Source: Elizabethkingia argenteiflava
GTDB lineage: Bacteria > Bacteroidota > Bacteroidia > Flavobacteriales > Weeksellaceae
Length of the DNA stretch: 32,428 nucleotides
Assembly (NCBI RefSeq): GCF_009904105.1
Contig: NZ_JAAABJ010000297.1
Location: 1-32,428, forward strand
Direction of reading: 5' to 3'
A program made the position numbers and the translations under genes. Below the pieces are notes generated by a model. It saw only the letters and a list, made by a program, of their open reading frames with translations, ran no database searches and had not been told where the DNA came from. Below, piece after piece: positions 1 to 9,033 of the stretch (position 1 is the first letter of the stretch; every line of letters begins with the position of its first letter).

Positions 1-433
1 CGGGATCTTTCATTCGTATGATTTTTCCCCTGCAAATGTCCATGATGTGAACGACTTGAATGATGTGAAAAATAATTTTAAAAATTGTTTATTAATAGGA
101 GATAGAGGATATATTAGCAAAGAATTCAAAGTTGATTTATTCAACTATTCAAAGATAAAACTGTCTGTTGCGATGAGAAAAAATCAACACGATTTTGTAG
201 CATTTTCAAAAATAAAATCCAGAATCAGAAAAAGAATTGAAACTGCACTTTCTCAACTCAATGGAGAGTTCTTGATTCAGATTAATCTAGCAAAAACTTT
301 TCAAGGTTTAGCCACTAGAATTGCTTCAAAAATAAGCGCTTTTACAATGATTCAGTATCTGAATTTTTTCGTCTTCAAAAGAAAGATAAACAAAATAAAA
401 GTTAATTTGGGCTAAATGCAAAACAGGTTAGGT
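1..433 (+). mobile_element. IS982-family insertion sequence, right-hand part
   Basis: The window opens inside an insertion sequence. The transposase frame is open from base 2 and stops at 415. About 18 bases later the sequence still looks like an IS terminus: 'aaaacaggttaggt' ends near 433, and the stop codon sits close to the presumed terminal repeat, as in compact IS982 elements. The left end is outside the window, so the inverted repeat and any target duplication cannot be checked, and the right boundary is an estimate. Confidence 0.6.
2..415 (+). CDS. IS982-family transposase, C-terminal fragment (partial at left edge)
   Basis: DDE transposase that cuts and joins the ends of its own insertion sequence. 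The frame is open from the window edge. A GTG at 47 is only an internal codon, because the preceding residues (FHSYDFSPANVHD) already fit the family, so the gene begins outside the window. The visible part has the second catalytic Asp in 'GDRGYIS' and the catalytic Glu in 'IETALSQLNGEF', typical of IS982 relatives such as ISRa1 of Riemerella. The first Asp would lie upstream. No frameshift or stop is seen in this part, so the element could be intact. Family assignment is by motif; the exact IS name is not known. Confidence 0.75.
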   Translation, partial: GIFHSYDFSPANVHDVNDLNDVKNNFKNCLLIGDRGYISKEFKVDLFNYSKIKLSVAMRKNQHDFVAFSKIKSRIRKRIETALSQLNGEFLIQINLAKTFQGLATRIASKISAFTMIQYLNFFVFKRKINKIKVNLG

Positions 434-720
434 GTAAGTAATTTTACTCCTATAATGCAACATTTTATCCTAGCGAATGCTCCTAGAGTGCAAATATTTT
501 TTTTCGTTTGCCTATTTTTATAAATATAGAAGTTAAAGAATAGAACATATCTTTCAATATCGGCCCATCATGAAAATAGCTTTCTTTAATTGCTGCAATA
601 ATAAAGTATCCATGGAGCATGCTTCCTTCAATAAAATAATGAATTATATAGAATACTCCCCGACTCAAATTTAAATCGGGAAGCATCTATAGATTTTCGA
701 AAAGTTTGGTTTGTATATTT
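434..720. other. Intergenic stretch, no gene recognised
   Basis: Lies between the IS end and the 3' end of recQ. A 67-codon minus-strand frame (483-686) matches no family I recognise and is probably chance. A weak hairpin CCCGA/TCGGG (659-679, loop about 11) is present but has no convincing U-run. Nothing else is visible. Confidence 0.5.
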
Positions 721-2922
721 TTAATTTGCTACATCACTAATAAATTTTATACGTAGCATTCGAATTTCCTCATCGGAAAGGTCATTAGAAAATTCCGAGC
801 ACAACGTCTTCATGCTATCACTCTCGGATTCCATCATAAATTCCATAAATGCATCTACAATATCCTCGTCAATATTTTCGTCAATATAGTAATCTATATT
901 CAACTTGGTCCCCTGATAAACAATACTTTCCATCTCGGAAAGCAAATCGTCCATACTGAGGTTTTTCGCTTTTGCGATATCTTCTAAATCGATTTTCTTA
1001 TCGGTACTTTGAATAATAAAGACTTTATGACTAGATTTATTAGCTACTTGTTTGAGCACCATATCATCTGGGCGCTCAATGTTATTTTCGTCTACATATT
1101 TTTTAATAAACGCTGCAAATTCTTTCCCGAATTTTTTTGCTTTTCCCTCTCCGACTCCATAAATCTTGGAAATTTCCTCAATACTCACAGGGTATTGAAC
1201 TGTCATATCTTCCAAACTCGGATCTTGAAAAACAGTATAAGGTGGAATTTTATATTTCTGTGCGACTTTTTTTCTAACTTCTTTTAAAAGACTAAACAAT
1301 TGATCATCCAAACCTTTCAAGCTACTCGCTGTTGCTATTTCTGAAGATAACTTAGCGGTTTCGGCAAGATTATAGATTCTGTCTTCGGCTATTTGAAATG
1401 TTGGCAGTATTTCTCCCTCAATATAATCCAATCCTTTTTTAGTAAGCTTCAATACTCCATACGTCTCTATGTCTTTTAGTAAAAAATCCTGAACTATCGC
1501 CTGACGAAAAATTGATTTCCAATAATTATCTTGTCGATCTTTTCCGATGCCAAAGTGTTTGTTATTCTCCAAACGATAAGATTTGGTGACTGCATTTTCC
1601 TTACCTACGATTACGGACACCAAATCCTTTGCCCTGAATTTTTGTCCTAAATCATTTACTAAATTGAGTACTTTTTTCAGATCTTCACTAGCATCTTTTA
1701 AAATAGGTGGGTTTATAGAGTTATCACACATTTTAGCACCTAAGCCATTAACAGGATCAAAGGTTTCTCCAAAGTAATATAATAAATATTGTCGTCTGCT
1801 CATAGACGTCTCTACGTAACCTACCACTTCATTAAGCAACTGAAGTCCTATTTCCCGCTCTGAAACAGGTTTTTGGGCCAGAAATTTCTCCAGCTTTTCA
1901 ATGTCTTTGGGATCGTAGAATGCGATACAATGTCCTTCTCCTCCATCTCGACCTGCTCTCCCTGTCTCTTGATAATAGCTCTCTAAACTTTTAGGAATAT
2001 CATAGTGAATCACAAACCGCACATCGGGTTTATCAATTCCCATCCCAAAAGCAATGGTAGCAACGATCACATCGACTTCTTCCATTAAAAATTTATCCTG
2101 ATTGGCCACCCGCGTTTTGGCATCTAAGCCCGCATGATAAGGTAATGCATTTACCCCGTTTACTTGCAACAACTGGGCAAACTCTTCCACCTTTCTTCTA
2201 CTCAAACAATAGACAATCCCCGATTTTCCCTTTCGGGATTTAATGAACTTAACAATTTCTTTATCTATATTAATTTTAGGCCGAATCTCATAAAATAAAT
2301 TCGGCCTATTGAAAGATTCTTTATAGACGAGTGCATCGGACATCCCTAGTGTTTTTTGTATATCATCTTGTACCTTAGGGGTAGCGGTTAAGGCAATAAT
2401 GGGTACATTTGCTATTTTGTCTATAATATTTTTGAGGTTTCTGTATTCGGGTCGAAAGTCGTGGCCCCATTCCGAAATACAATGGGCCTCATCTATCGCG
2501 AAAAAGGAGATAGGGACTTCCTTAAAGAAATCAATATAATCTTCCTTGATCAGAGATTCCGGAGCGACATAGAGCAGCTTTGTCCTACCGTTTCGAATAT
2601 CATCCATCACCATTTTCGTCTGCGCTTTACTCAACGAAGAGTTGAGTACATGAGCAACCCCTTCTTCCGAAGATAGCCCATTAATTGCATCCACCTGATT
2701 TTTCATTAAAGCTATAAGTGGTGATACCACTATCGCTGTTCCCTCGCTCATTAAAGCTGGAAGCTGATAGCATAATGATTTCCCTCCACCTGTTGGCATC
2801 AGAACAAAAACATCTTTTCCTTCTAAAAGTGACGATATGATTTGTTCTTGATATCCTTTAAATGTTGAAAAACCAAAATACTTTTTCAGAGACTCCGCTA
2901 TGTTCGCAGAATTTGTATTCAT
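721..2922 (-). CDS. recQ: ATP-dependent DNA helicase RecQ
   Basis: 3'-5' superfamily 2 helicase acting in recombinational repair and restart of stalled forks. The protein is 733 aa. Walker A is 'TGGGKS' with Lys48, the DEAH box is at 144-147 within '[17 protein letters not shown]', and '[10 protein letters not shown]' is motif VI. An RQC region follows, then an HRDC domain ('[12 protein letters not shown]'), then a C-terminal helical extension of the kind found in long RecQ proteins. Odd point: the RQC zinc site is nearly gone. Where E. coli RecQ has four Cys, this protein reads '[12 protein letters not shown]...[11 protein letters not shown]' with one Cys left, probably a lineage trait. It is divergent from kdsD. 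The ATG at 2922 follows a TATCTTTG -7 element by about 35 bases. Confidence 0.95.
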   Translation of the reverse strand: MNTNSANIAESLKKYFGFSTFKGYQEQIISSLLEGKDVFVLMPTGGGKSLCYQLPALMSEGTAIVVSPLIALMKNQVDAINGLSSEEGVAHVLNSSLSKAQTKMVMDDIRNGRTKLLYVAPESLIKEDYIDFFKEVPISFFAIDEAHCISEWGHDFRPEYRNLKNIIDKIANVPIIALTATPKVQDDIQKTLGMSDALVYKESFNRPNLFYEIRPKINIDKEIVKFIKSRKGKSGIVYCLSRRKVEEFAQLLQVNGVNALPYHAGLDAKTRVANQDKFLMEEVDVIVATIAFGMGIDKPDVRFVIHYDIPKSLESYYQETGRAGRDGGEGHCIAFYDPKDIEKLEKFLAQKPVSEREIGLQLLNEVVGYVETSMSRRQYLLYYFGETFDPVNGLGAKMCDNSINPPILKDASEDLKKVLNLVNDLGQKFRAKDLVSVIVGKENAVTKSYRLENNKHFGIGKDRQDNYWKSIFRQAIVQDFLLKDIETYGVLKLTKKGLDYIEGEILPTFQIAEDRIYNLAETAKLSSEIATASSLKGLDDQLFSLLKEVRKKVAQKYKIPPYTVFQDPSLEDMTVQYPVSIEEISKIYGVGEGKAKKFGKEFAAFIKKYVDENNIERPDDMVLKQVANKSSHKVFIIQSTDKKIDLEDIAKAKNLSMDDLLSEMESIVYQGTKLNIDYYIDENIDEDIVDAFMEFMMESESDSMKTLCSEFSNDLSDEEIRMLRIKFISDVAN

Positions 2923-2956
2923 CCTTTGATTTAAGTTTACTAAATTTGCATTTAAT

Positions 2957-2987
2957 CAAAGATACTCAAATTAATCTAACAAAGCAA
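2957..2987 (-). promoter_or_regulatory. Candidate recQ promoter (Bacteroidota type)
   Basis: On the minus strand TTG (2987-2985), 20 bases, then TATCTTTG (2964-2957) fits the Bacteroidota TTG / TAnnTTTG pattern and would start recQ mRNA about 25-30 bases before its ATG. The -33 match is only three bases. A TAAATTTG on the plus strand (2941-2948) could be the kdsD -7 element but has no -33 partner at the usual distance. Confidence 0.4.
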
Positions 2988-2996
2988 TATCACACC

Positions 2997-3956
2997 TTGA
3001 AAACCGAAGAAATTATCGATCTTGCCAAAAAAACATTTTCCATAGAAATCCAGGCACTAGAGAAAACAAAAAATATTTTAAATGAGAATTTTTCTCAAGC
3101 TGTCAACAGCATCTTCAATGCGCAAGGAAAATTAGTCGTGGTAGGCATCGGAAAAAGTGCCCATGTCGCTAATAAAATAGTGGCTACACTTAATTCTACA
3201 GGAACTCCTTCACAATTTTTACATGCTGCAGAGGCTATTCATGGTGATTTAGGCCTGCTCTCCAAAGAAGATGTGGTACTGTGCATTTCGAATTCTGGAA
3301 ATTCTCCTGAAATAGTCAATTTAGCACCTATTCTTAAAGGCTATTCTTGTTGCTTAATCGGTATGACAGGTAACATAAACAGCAAGCTGGCAGAAGCTGC
3401 AGATATCATCATCAGTTCCTGGGTGGAACAGGAAGCTTGTCCTAACCAATTAGCACCCACTAGTAGTACTACCGTACAGATGGCACTTGGCGATGCTTTA
3501 GCCGTGTGTTTAATGGAATTAAGAAACTTCAGTAATACTGATTTTGCCAAATACCACCCAGGGGGCTCTTTAGGTAAAAACCTTACCGCTACAGTCGCTC
3601 AATTTCTTTCAGACCATAAGCCTGAAGTGCATAAGGACGCCAATATGCGAGAAATCATTATCTCCATCAGTGCTTCAAAACACGGAATTACTGTTGTTAC
3701 AGACAGAGAGAAGATAATAGGCGTTATAACCGATGGCGATTTAAGGAGAATGCTCATGCAAAACGATGAAATATCGGGTATTACAGCGCAACAAATCATG
3801 AGTAAAAATCCGAAAACTATAGAAAAGAAAGCATTGGCAAAAAGCGCTATGGAGCTATTAAAAATGAATAATATTGGCCAGCTTGTGGTCACTGATAATG
3901 GAAAATATACGGGTATTATAGATATTCATAAACTCTTAGATGAAGGTATTGTTTAA
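2997..3956 (+). CDS. kdsD: Arabinose-5-phosphate isomerase, KpsF/GutQ family
   Basis: Interconverts D-ribulose 5-phosphate and D-arabinose 5-phosphate, the first step to Kdo for lipopolysaccharide. It has an N-terminal SIS domain ('GIGKSAHVANK', 'HGDLG', 'ISNSGNSPE', 'APTSSTT') and two C-terminal CBS repeats ('HGITVVTD', 'IGQLVVTD'). I chose TTG at 2997, which begins 'KTEEIIDLAKKTFSIE' and gives 319 aa, the normal family length. The only in-frame ATG (2862) would add 45 residues with no family resemblance and lies inside recQ. kdsA, which acts further along the same pathway, is 2.6 kb away. tatC starts two bases after the stop, so the two are very likely co-transcribed. Confidence 0.88.
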   Translation: MKTEEIIDLAKKTFSIEIQALEKTKNILNENFSQAVNSIFNAQGKLVVVGIGKSAHVANKIVATLNSTGTPSQFLHAAEAIHGDLGLLSKEDVVLCISNSGNSPEIVNLAPILKGYSCCLIGMTGNINSKLAEAADIIISSWVEQEACPNQLAPTSSTTVQMALGDALAVCLMELRNFSNTDFAKYHPGGSLGKNLTATVAQFLSDHKPEVHKDANMREIIISISASKHGITVVTDREKIIGVITDGDLRRMLMQNDEISGITAQQIMSKNPKTIEKKALAKSAMELLKMNNIGQLVVTDNGKYTGIIDIHKLLDEGIV

Positions 3957-3958
3957 AG

Positions 3959-4777
3959 ATGAATGAAATTAAAGAAAAAAAAGAAATGTCCTTTTTGGGA
4001 CATATCGGCGAACTAAGAGGACATTTAATCCGTTCTATTTTAGCCATTGCCATTGGAGGCTTAGCCATTGGATTTAATATCAATTGGGTGATGGACCATA
4101 TTTTATTCGGTCCAACGCGTCCTGATTTTTTAACTTTTAAAGTCGTTAACCACTTTTCTCAAATCATATTTGGACATGATACCATTGATCTTCCTGAAAA
4201 ATTCCCCATCCAGGTGAGGCGGTTATTTGAACAATTTAATGTTATGATGGCGGTTTCCATTGTTGGAGGTATTATTATCGCCTTTCCCTATATTGTGTGG
4301 GAACTCTGGAGGTTTATCAGTCCCGCATTACATGAGCACGAAAGAAAAAATTCTATTTTTGTGATTAACAGTACGTGGTTTATGTTTATGCTAGGGGCAT
4401 TAAGTGGTTATTACCTGGTTATGCCCTTTGTTATCAATTTTGGTTATTTCTTTAACATTTCCGAGACTATTCGTGTGGATATCGACCTGTCCAGTTATAT
4501 TACAATCTTTTTACAGGTGGTATTGGGGATGGCTATTATTTTTCTGTTCCCTATCTTAGTCTATGTATTAACCTCAATGGGAATTTTAACTCCTAAATTT
4601 TTAATCACTTATAGGCGGCATGCTATTGTAGTCATTATGGTGGTGGCCGCTATTATAACCCCTGCCGATGTCCTGAGCATGTTAGCGGCGGCCTTTCCGC
4701 TATTAATTCTCTACGAAATAAGTATATTTATGTCTAAATTAATGGAAAAAAGAATGAAAAAAAGAGAGAAAATATAA
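3959..4777 (+). CDS. tatC: Sec-independent protein translocase TatC
   Basis: Inner-membrane receptor of the twin-arginine pathway, which exports folded proteins. The protein is 272 aa with about six membrane helices. The N-terminal 'FLGHIGELRGHLIRS' is the TatC signature, followed by 'PYIVWELWRFISPAL' and the late 'TPADVLSMLAAAFPLLILYEIS' segment. The insert between helices 1 and 2 (about residues 45-90) is longer than in E. coli TatC, as seen in other Bacteroidota. It begins two bases after kdsD. No tatA/tatB gene is in the window. The C-terminus is short and very basic ('KRMKKREKI'). Confidence 0.95.
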   Translation: MNEIKEKKEMSFLGHIGELRGHLIRSILAIAIGGLAIGFNINWVMDHILFGPTRPDFLTFKVVNHFSQIIFGHDTIDLPEKFPIQVRRLFEQFNVMMAVSIVGGIIIAFPYIVWELWRFISPALHEHERKNSIFVINSTWFMFMLGALSGYYLVMPFVINFGYFFNISETIRVDIDLSSYITIFLQVVLGMAIIFLFPILVYVLTSMGILTPKFLITYRRHAIVVIMVVAAIITPADVLSMLAAAFPLLILYEISIFMSKLMEKRMKKREKI

Positions 4778-4820
4778 ACAGACTCATTACACTCACTCAA
4801 ATATACCACCAATTCACCTT

Positions 4821-6470
4821 ATGAAAACTACCATCACACCTCTATTTCTTTTATGCTGTAGCCTGGGATATGCCCAAAACAAAAACGCTTTTGGCGATAC
4901 GCACTCTCCTTTTACAAAACAAGATTCGTTATTTGGATCTAACTCACAGTATAGAAATTTTTGGAAAGTAAATAAATACGATATTGAGGCTGAACCCCAG
5001 TTCGAAAAAAAGAGTGTAAAAGGAAGCAATAGGATCAGCTTTAAAATCACTCGTGATATTAGCGATCCTACATTTCAGATCGATATTCAACAGCCGATGA
5101 AGGTTTTTAATATTATGAGTGATTTTGAAATTGTTTCTCAAAAAAGAGAGGATAATTTTTTGTTTATCCAGGCCAAAGGAGATTTTAAAAAAGGAGACGA
5201 ATACTTTATTAATTTAAATTTCGAAGGATATCCCAAAATTGCCCGTCACGCCCCATGGGATGGAGGCTGGATCTTCACTAGTGATAAATCCGGAAATCCT
5301 TGGATCACCACAGCTACTGAAAATATAGGAACCAGTGTATGGCTTCCGACTAAGGATTACTGGGGAGATGAACCCGATCAAGGGATGACGTTTACTCTTA
5401 TTAGCCCTCAAAAACTGATGGGAATCTCTAATGGGCGACTCATTAGCCATAAAATAGAGAATAATAAAAATATTTCCATTTGGGAAGTGAAAAATCCTAT
5501 TAACAATTATAGTATTACACCTTACATTGGTGATTACATTCATTTTACAGACTCTTTTAAAGGTGAAAAAGGCATATTATCGCTTGACTACTATGTTATA
5601 AAAGAAAACTTAGCAAAAGCCAAAAAACAGTTTTCACAGGTTCAAAGCATGCTAAAAGCCTTTGAACATTGGTTTGGGCCCTATCCCTTTTATGAAGACG
5701 GTTATAAGATTGTAGAAAGTCCGCACCTGGGAATGGAACATCAGAGTGCTATTGCCTACGGAAATCAATATGAAAACGGATATTTGGGTCAAGATATTTC
5801 GCATACGGGTATTGGTTTAAAGTTTGATTTTATTCTCATTCATGAAAGCGGACACGAATGGTTTGCCAACAATATTACCGCTCAAGATACTGCTGATATG
5901 TGGATACACGAAAGCTTCACCACCTACGCGGAAACTTTATATGTAGAGTATCTATGGGGGAAAGAGAACGCCAACCAATACATTATAGGACAAAGACTTA
6001 ACATCAAAAATGACAGCCCTATTATTCCCGCTTACGGATTAAGAGCCTACGGCAGTGAAGACATGTACAGTAAGGGTGCCAATATGCTGCATACCATACG
6101 TCAGGTGATCAACGATGATGAGAAATTTCGACAGCTCTTAAGAGGACTAAATAAAAAATTTTATCACAAAACCGTTACAGGGAATGAAATACAAGAATAT
6201 ATTAATCAGCAATCGGGAATAGATTTCTCATCCGTATTTAAGCAGTACCTCTGCACGACTCAAATTCCCAAATTAGAGTATAAGCAGCAAGATAAAAAAA
6301 TTTCTTTTAGATGGGCAAATACTGTTGAAAATTTTAAACTTCCTCTCCATATAAAGGATTCAAAAATCATTATAAACCCTTCTCATCAGTGGACCACAAT
6401 CAAATTAAAGGATAAGTCCCCGATTGAATGGGATCCCAATTATTATGTAGAATATATAAAGGTGGAATGA
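4821..6470 (+). CDS. Secreted M1-family metallopeptidase
   Basis: Zinc aminopeptidase-like enzyme of the gluzincin M1 family, probably periplasmic or surface-exposed. A signal peptide (about residues 1-18, ending 'LGYAQ') is clear. The zinc site is complete: HESGH at 341-345 and the third ligand Glu364 exactly 18 residues later. The exopeptidase motif usually written GAMEN is 'GMEHQ' at 304-308, the variant found in many Bacteroidota members. At 549 aa it has the N-terminal beta domain and catalytic domain but lacks the long C-terminal helical domain of PepN-type enzymes. It follows tatC by 43 bases and may be read through from it. A strong hairpin ends the unit. The substrate is unknown. Confidence 0.88.
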   Translation: MKTTITPLFLLCCSLGYAQNKNAFGDTHSPFTKQDSLFGSNSQYRNFWKVNKYDIEAEPQFEKKSVKGSNRISFKITRDISDPTFQIDIQQPMKVFNIMSDFEIVSQKREDNFLFIQAKGDFKKGDEYFINLNFEGYPKIARHAPWDGGWIFTSDKSGNPWITTATENIGTSVWLPTKDYWGDEPDQGMTFTLISPQKLMGISNGRLISHKIENNKNISIWEVKNPINNYSITPYIGDYIHFTDSFKGEKGILSLDYYVIKENLAKAKKQFSQVQSMLKAFEHWFGPYPFYEDGYKIVESPHLGMEHQSAIAYGNQYENGYLGQDISHTGIGLKFDFILIHESGHEWFANNITAQDTADMWIHESFTTYAETLYVEYLWGKENANQYIIGQRLNIKNDSPIIPAYGLRAYGSEDMYSKGANMLHTIRQVINDDEKFRQLLRGLNKKFYHKTVTGNEIQEYINQQSGIDFSSVFKQYLCTTQIPKLEYKQQDKKISFRWANTVENFKLPLHIKDSKIIINPSHQWTTIKLKDKSPIEWDPNYYVEYIKVE

Positions 6471-6479
6471 TTTTCTATA

Positions 6480-6518
6480 AATACAATAGAGTACCTCGGT
6501 GAGGTACTCTATTGTATT
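6480..6518. terminator. Bidirectional terminator hairpin
   Basis: A perfect 18-bp inverted repeat: left arm 6480-6497, right arm 6501-6518, loop GGT. It sits ten bases after the M1 peptidase stop and just before the kdsA stop on the other strand. The A/T-rich outer arms give a U-rich 3' side in both directions, so it can serve both convergent units. Confidence 0.85.
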
Positions 6519-6535
6519 CGAATACGATTTATTTT

Positions 6536-7345
6536 CTAAAGTATAGCTTCTCTTACTCTGGTTAATCTTTCCAACAAACCTTCCAAAAGATCTAATCTTA
6601 ACATATTGGCACCATCAGATTTGGCCTTAGCTGGTTCGGGGTGGGTTTCTATAAAAATACCATCAGCACCTACAGCTATTCCAGCTTTCGCTATGGTTTC
6701 TATCAGTTCAGGTTTACCTCCGGTAACCCCAGAACTCTGATTAGGCTGTTGTAAAGAATGGGTAACATCTAAGATAGCTGGTGCATATTGGCGCATGATA
6801 GGAATACCACGAAAGTCCACTACTAAATCAGTATACCCAAAAGAGTTTCCTCTTTCGATAATAGCCACTCTGGAATTACCGGATTCTTTAATCTTATCGA
6901 CAGCAAATTTCATGGATTCAGGAGAAAGAAATTGTCCCTTCTTAAGCGTGATTGCTTTTTGAGTTTGCGCCGCAGCCATAAGCAAGTCTGTCTGGCGAAC
7001 CAAAAATGCAGGTATCTGCAATACATCTACATATTGTGCGGCTAAAGCCGCATGTTCGATTTCATGAATATCCGTAGTAGTGGGGATATTAAATTTTGCA
7101 CCGACTTTCTTTAGAATTTCCAAAGCTTTAATATCTCCTATGCCGGTAAAACTATCCACTCGAGATCGATTTGCTTTTTTAAAAGAACCTTTAAAGATAT
7201 AAGGTATATTAAACTGATCTGTGAGTTGCACTACTCTCTCAGCGATCTCCATAGCCAAGTCTTCACTCTCAATAGCACAAGGGCCTGCTATAAGAAAGAA
7301 ATTTTTAGAATCTTTATATTTAATATTCTCTAATGTCTGAATCAT
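6536..7345 (-). CDS. kdsA: 3-deoxy-8-phosphooctulonate (Kdo-8-P) synthase
   Basis: Condenses phosphoenolpyruvate with arabinose 5-phosphate to Kdo 8-phosphate in the cytoplasm, the step after the KpsF/GutQ-type isomerase encoded nearby. The protein is 269 aa, a usual length. Family motifs are 'LIAGPCAIES' near the N-terminus, 'FKGSFKKANRSR', 'TDIHE', 'LQIPAFLVRQTDLL', 'IERGNSFGY', 'VTHSLQQPN' and 'ADGIFIETHPEP'. 'KANRSR' and the octulonate-type 'QPN' separate it from the DAHP synthase of the same superfamily at 11953-13029. It is convergent with the M1 peptidase and shares its terminator. Confidence 0.95.
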   Translation of the reverse strand: MIQTLENIKYKDSKNFFLIAGPCAIESEDLAMEIAERVVQLTDQFNIPYIFKGSFKKANRSRVDSFTGIGDIKALEILKKVGAKFNIPTTTDIHEIEHAALAAQYVDVLQIPAFLVRQTDLLMAAAQTQKAITLKKGQFLSPESMKFAVDKIKESGNSRVAIIERGNSFGYTDLVVDFRGIPIMRQYAPAILDVTHSLQQPNQSSGVTGGKPELIETIAKAGIAVGADGIFIETHPEPAKAKSDGANMLRLDLLEGLLERLTRVREAIL

Positions 7346-7516
7346 ATTTTATTTTAAATTTATTCGTAAAAGCAGAGGAAACAGGGAAATATCATTCTAT
7401 GATAAATATAATCTGAACCTGCCTCAAAATACCTATTCAGTCCTAAGTTCGTCTTAGGTTTACATAAATGGCGGACAAATTTACAAAAGTATTCTTTATC
7501 TATAGAAATCGGAAAA

Positions 7517-7843
7517 TTAATGTGAAACGACTTTCAAACCGATAATCGAGGTTATCAGGGTAAAAAGAAAAAATAACCTCCAAAAACTGGAGGGTTCTTT
7601 AAATATACAGATCCCAACAATAACGGTACCGACTGCACCAATTCCAGTCCAAACGGCATAAGCTGTACCTATAGGTAAAGTTTGAGTAGCTTTCACCAAT
7701 AAAATCATACTCAGAGTTAAGGCCACCAGAACTCCGGCATACCAACCGTAAGACTCTACTCCGGAAGTTGTTTTGGCTTTTCCTAAGCATAAGGTAAACA
7801 ATATCTCAAACAAGCTTGCAATAATTAAAAAAATCCAATTCAT
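7517..7843 (-). CDS. Small multidrug resistance (SMR) transporter, Gdx/SugE-like
   Basis: Four-helix inner-membrane proton antiporter that works as a dual-topology dimer. The protein is 108 aa. The essential membrane Glu is in helix 1 ('ASLFEILFT'), and 'LPIGTAYAVWTGIGAVGTVIVGI' is the SMR signature. The 'WTGIGAVG' wording and the ending 'IIGLKV' are nearer to SugE/Gdx guanidinium exporters than to EmrE drug pumps, but residues alone do not settle the substrate. I found no guanidine riboswitch upstream. It is a stand-alone gene between the pseudouridine synthase terminator and kdsA. A small CCTAAG/CTTAGG hairpin (7442-7458) lies downstream. Confidence 0.85.
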   Translation of the reverse strand: MNWIFLIIASLFEILFTLCLGKAKTTSGVESYGWYAGVLVALTLSMILLVKATQTLPIGTAYAVWTGIGAVGTVIVGICIFKEPSSFWRLFFLFTLITSIIGLKVVSH

Positions 7844-7924
7844 TTTTTATTGTAATAATGAATAACTCAAACTTTATAAAAACACGGGAGGTGCTGCTGC
7901 TGCGAACTACAAAGCAATCTTAAT

Positions 7925-7959
7925 AAAAAGAACAATACTCTATAAGTATCGTCCTTTTT
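7925..7959 (-). terminator. Rho-independent terminator of the pseudouridine synthase gene
   Basis: Arms 7925-7939 and 7945-7959, loop of five. Read as minus-strand RNA all 15 positions pair, two of them as G-U, and the hairpin ends in a run of U. Read as plus-strand RNA those two become A-C mismatches, so the hairpin is built for the minus strand. It lies about 50 bases past the stop at 8010. Confidence 0.8.
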
Positions 7960-8009
7960 ATTTTTTTAAACGACTAATTTTAAATAGCTTCACCTCCTTC
8001 TCCAGCAGA

Positions 8010-8993
8010 CTAAAGCATTTTTAAATTATTCACTTCCAAATCCGTAAGAATTCTCCAATGCCCCCTCTTTACATTCTTTTTTGTAAGACCCGCAAACATC
8101 ACACGATCCAGACTCTCCACTTCATAACCTAGCCGCTGAAATATACGCCTTACTACGCGATTCCAGCCGATATGTATTTCTATTCCAACCTCATTTTTAG
8201 GTTTCCCCTCAATAAAAGAGATATGATCGACCAAGGCCAAACCTTCCTCAAGACGAATACCGTCTCGAATCAACTGTAGATGTTCTACTGACAGTTTTTT
8301 ATCCAGGACCACATGGTATATTTTCTTCATCTCAAAAGAGGGATGCGTCAACTTTTTGGTTAAATGTCCATCATTGGTCAAGAGGATTACCCCGGTGGTC
8401 TGACGATCTAAACGCCCTACCGGAAAAAGTCTATAAGGAGAGGCATTGGCTACTAAATCCATAACGGTCTTCCGGGCTTTTTCATCTTTTGTAGTAGAGA
8501 TATAGCCTTTGGGCTTATTTAAGAGAACATATACTGGCTTCTCAGGTGTGATACCTTGACCATCAAAAACGACTCTATCGGTTTTCTGAACCTGATACCC
8601 CATCTCGGTAACCACTTTACCATTCACCTCTACTAAGCCTTGTGAAATAAGATCATCCGCTTCGCGACGGCTACAAATACCCGAATTAGCAATATATTTA
8701 TTGAGGCGTATCGTCTCTTTTTCTGGCTTACTGATGAGTTTATCCAGCTTTCTCTTTAAAATATAACCTTTTACCTTTTCTTGCTGGTCTGCTTTTTTAT
8801 CAAAAGGTCGTTTAAAGGACTTTGGAGCACCAAACTTACGGTCTCCTTTTTCGTATTTATCTCTGGAATCAAAATTTTTATCTCCTCTTTCTGAGGAGGA
8901 TGCAGAGCGATCATTTTTACCAAAAGAAGCTCTTCTATCCTCTTGCCTGCCGTCTCTCTGTCTGTTTGAAAAATTTTTACGTTCCCTGCTCAT
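8010..8993 (-). CDS. RsuA/RluB-family rRNA pseudouridine synthase
   Basis: Converts a specific uridine of ribosomal RNA to pseudouridine. Residues 1-90 are a low-complexity, charged tail rich in Arg, Lys, Asp, Ser and Gly, probably disordered and RNA-binding, as is common in Bacteroidota members. An S4 RNA-binding domain follows (about 95-140, 'RLNKYIANSGICSRREADDLI'-type core), then the catalytic domain with 'PVGRLDRQTTGVILLTNDG', Asp196 being the nucleophile. The protein is 327 aa. It is nearest in layout to RluB (23S rRNA), but RsuA, RluE or RluF activity cannot be excluded. The gene has its own terminator downstream. Confidence 0.88.
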   Translation of the reverse strand: MSRERKNFSNRQRDGRQEDRRASFGKNDRSASSSERGDKNFDSRDKYEKGDRKFGAPKSFKRPFDKKADQQEKVKGYILKRKLDKLISKPEKETIRLNKYIANSGICSRREADDLISQGLVEVNGKVVTEMGYQVQKTDRVVFDGQGITPEKPVYVLLNKPKGYISTTKDEKARKTVMDLVANASPYRLFPVGRLDRQTTGVILLTNDGHLTKKLTHPSFEMKKIYHVVLDKKLSVEHLQLIRDGIRLEEGLALVDHISFIEGKPKNEVGIEIHIGWNRVVRRIFQRLGYEVESLDRVMFAGLTKKNVKRGHWRILTDLEVNNLKML

Positions 8994-9033
8994 TTATTTA
9001 TTTTCAGCAAAGTTACGAAAAAATTAAAACGGG

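Noticed and set aside
483-686. 67-codon minus-strand frame between the IS and recQ
   Set aside because: No family resemblance, no promoter or start context, and length expected by chance in A/T-rich DNA.
7844-8009. Guanidine riboswitch before the Gdx/SugE-like gene
   Set aside because: I looked for paired ACGR-loop hairpins or a ykkC-type core on the minus strand and found only the terminator of the preceding gene.
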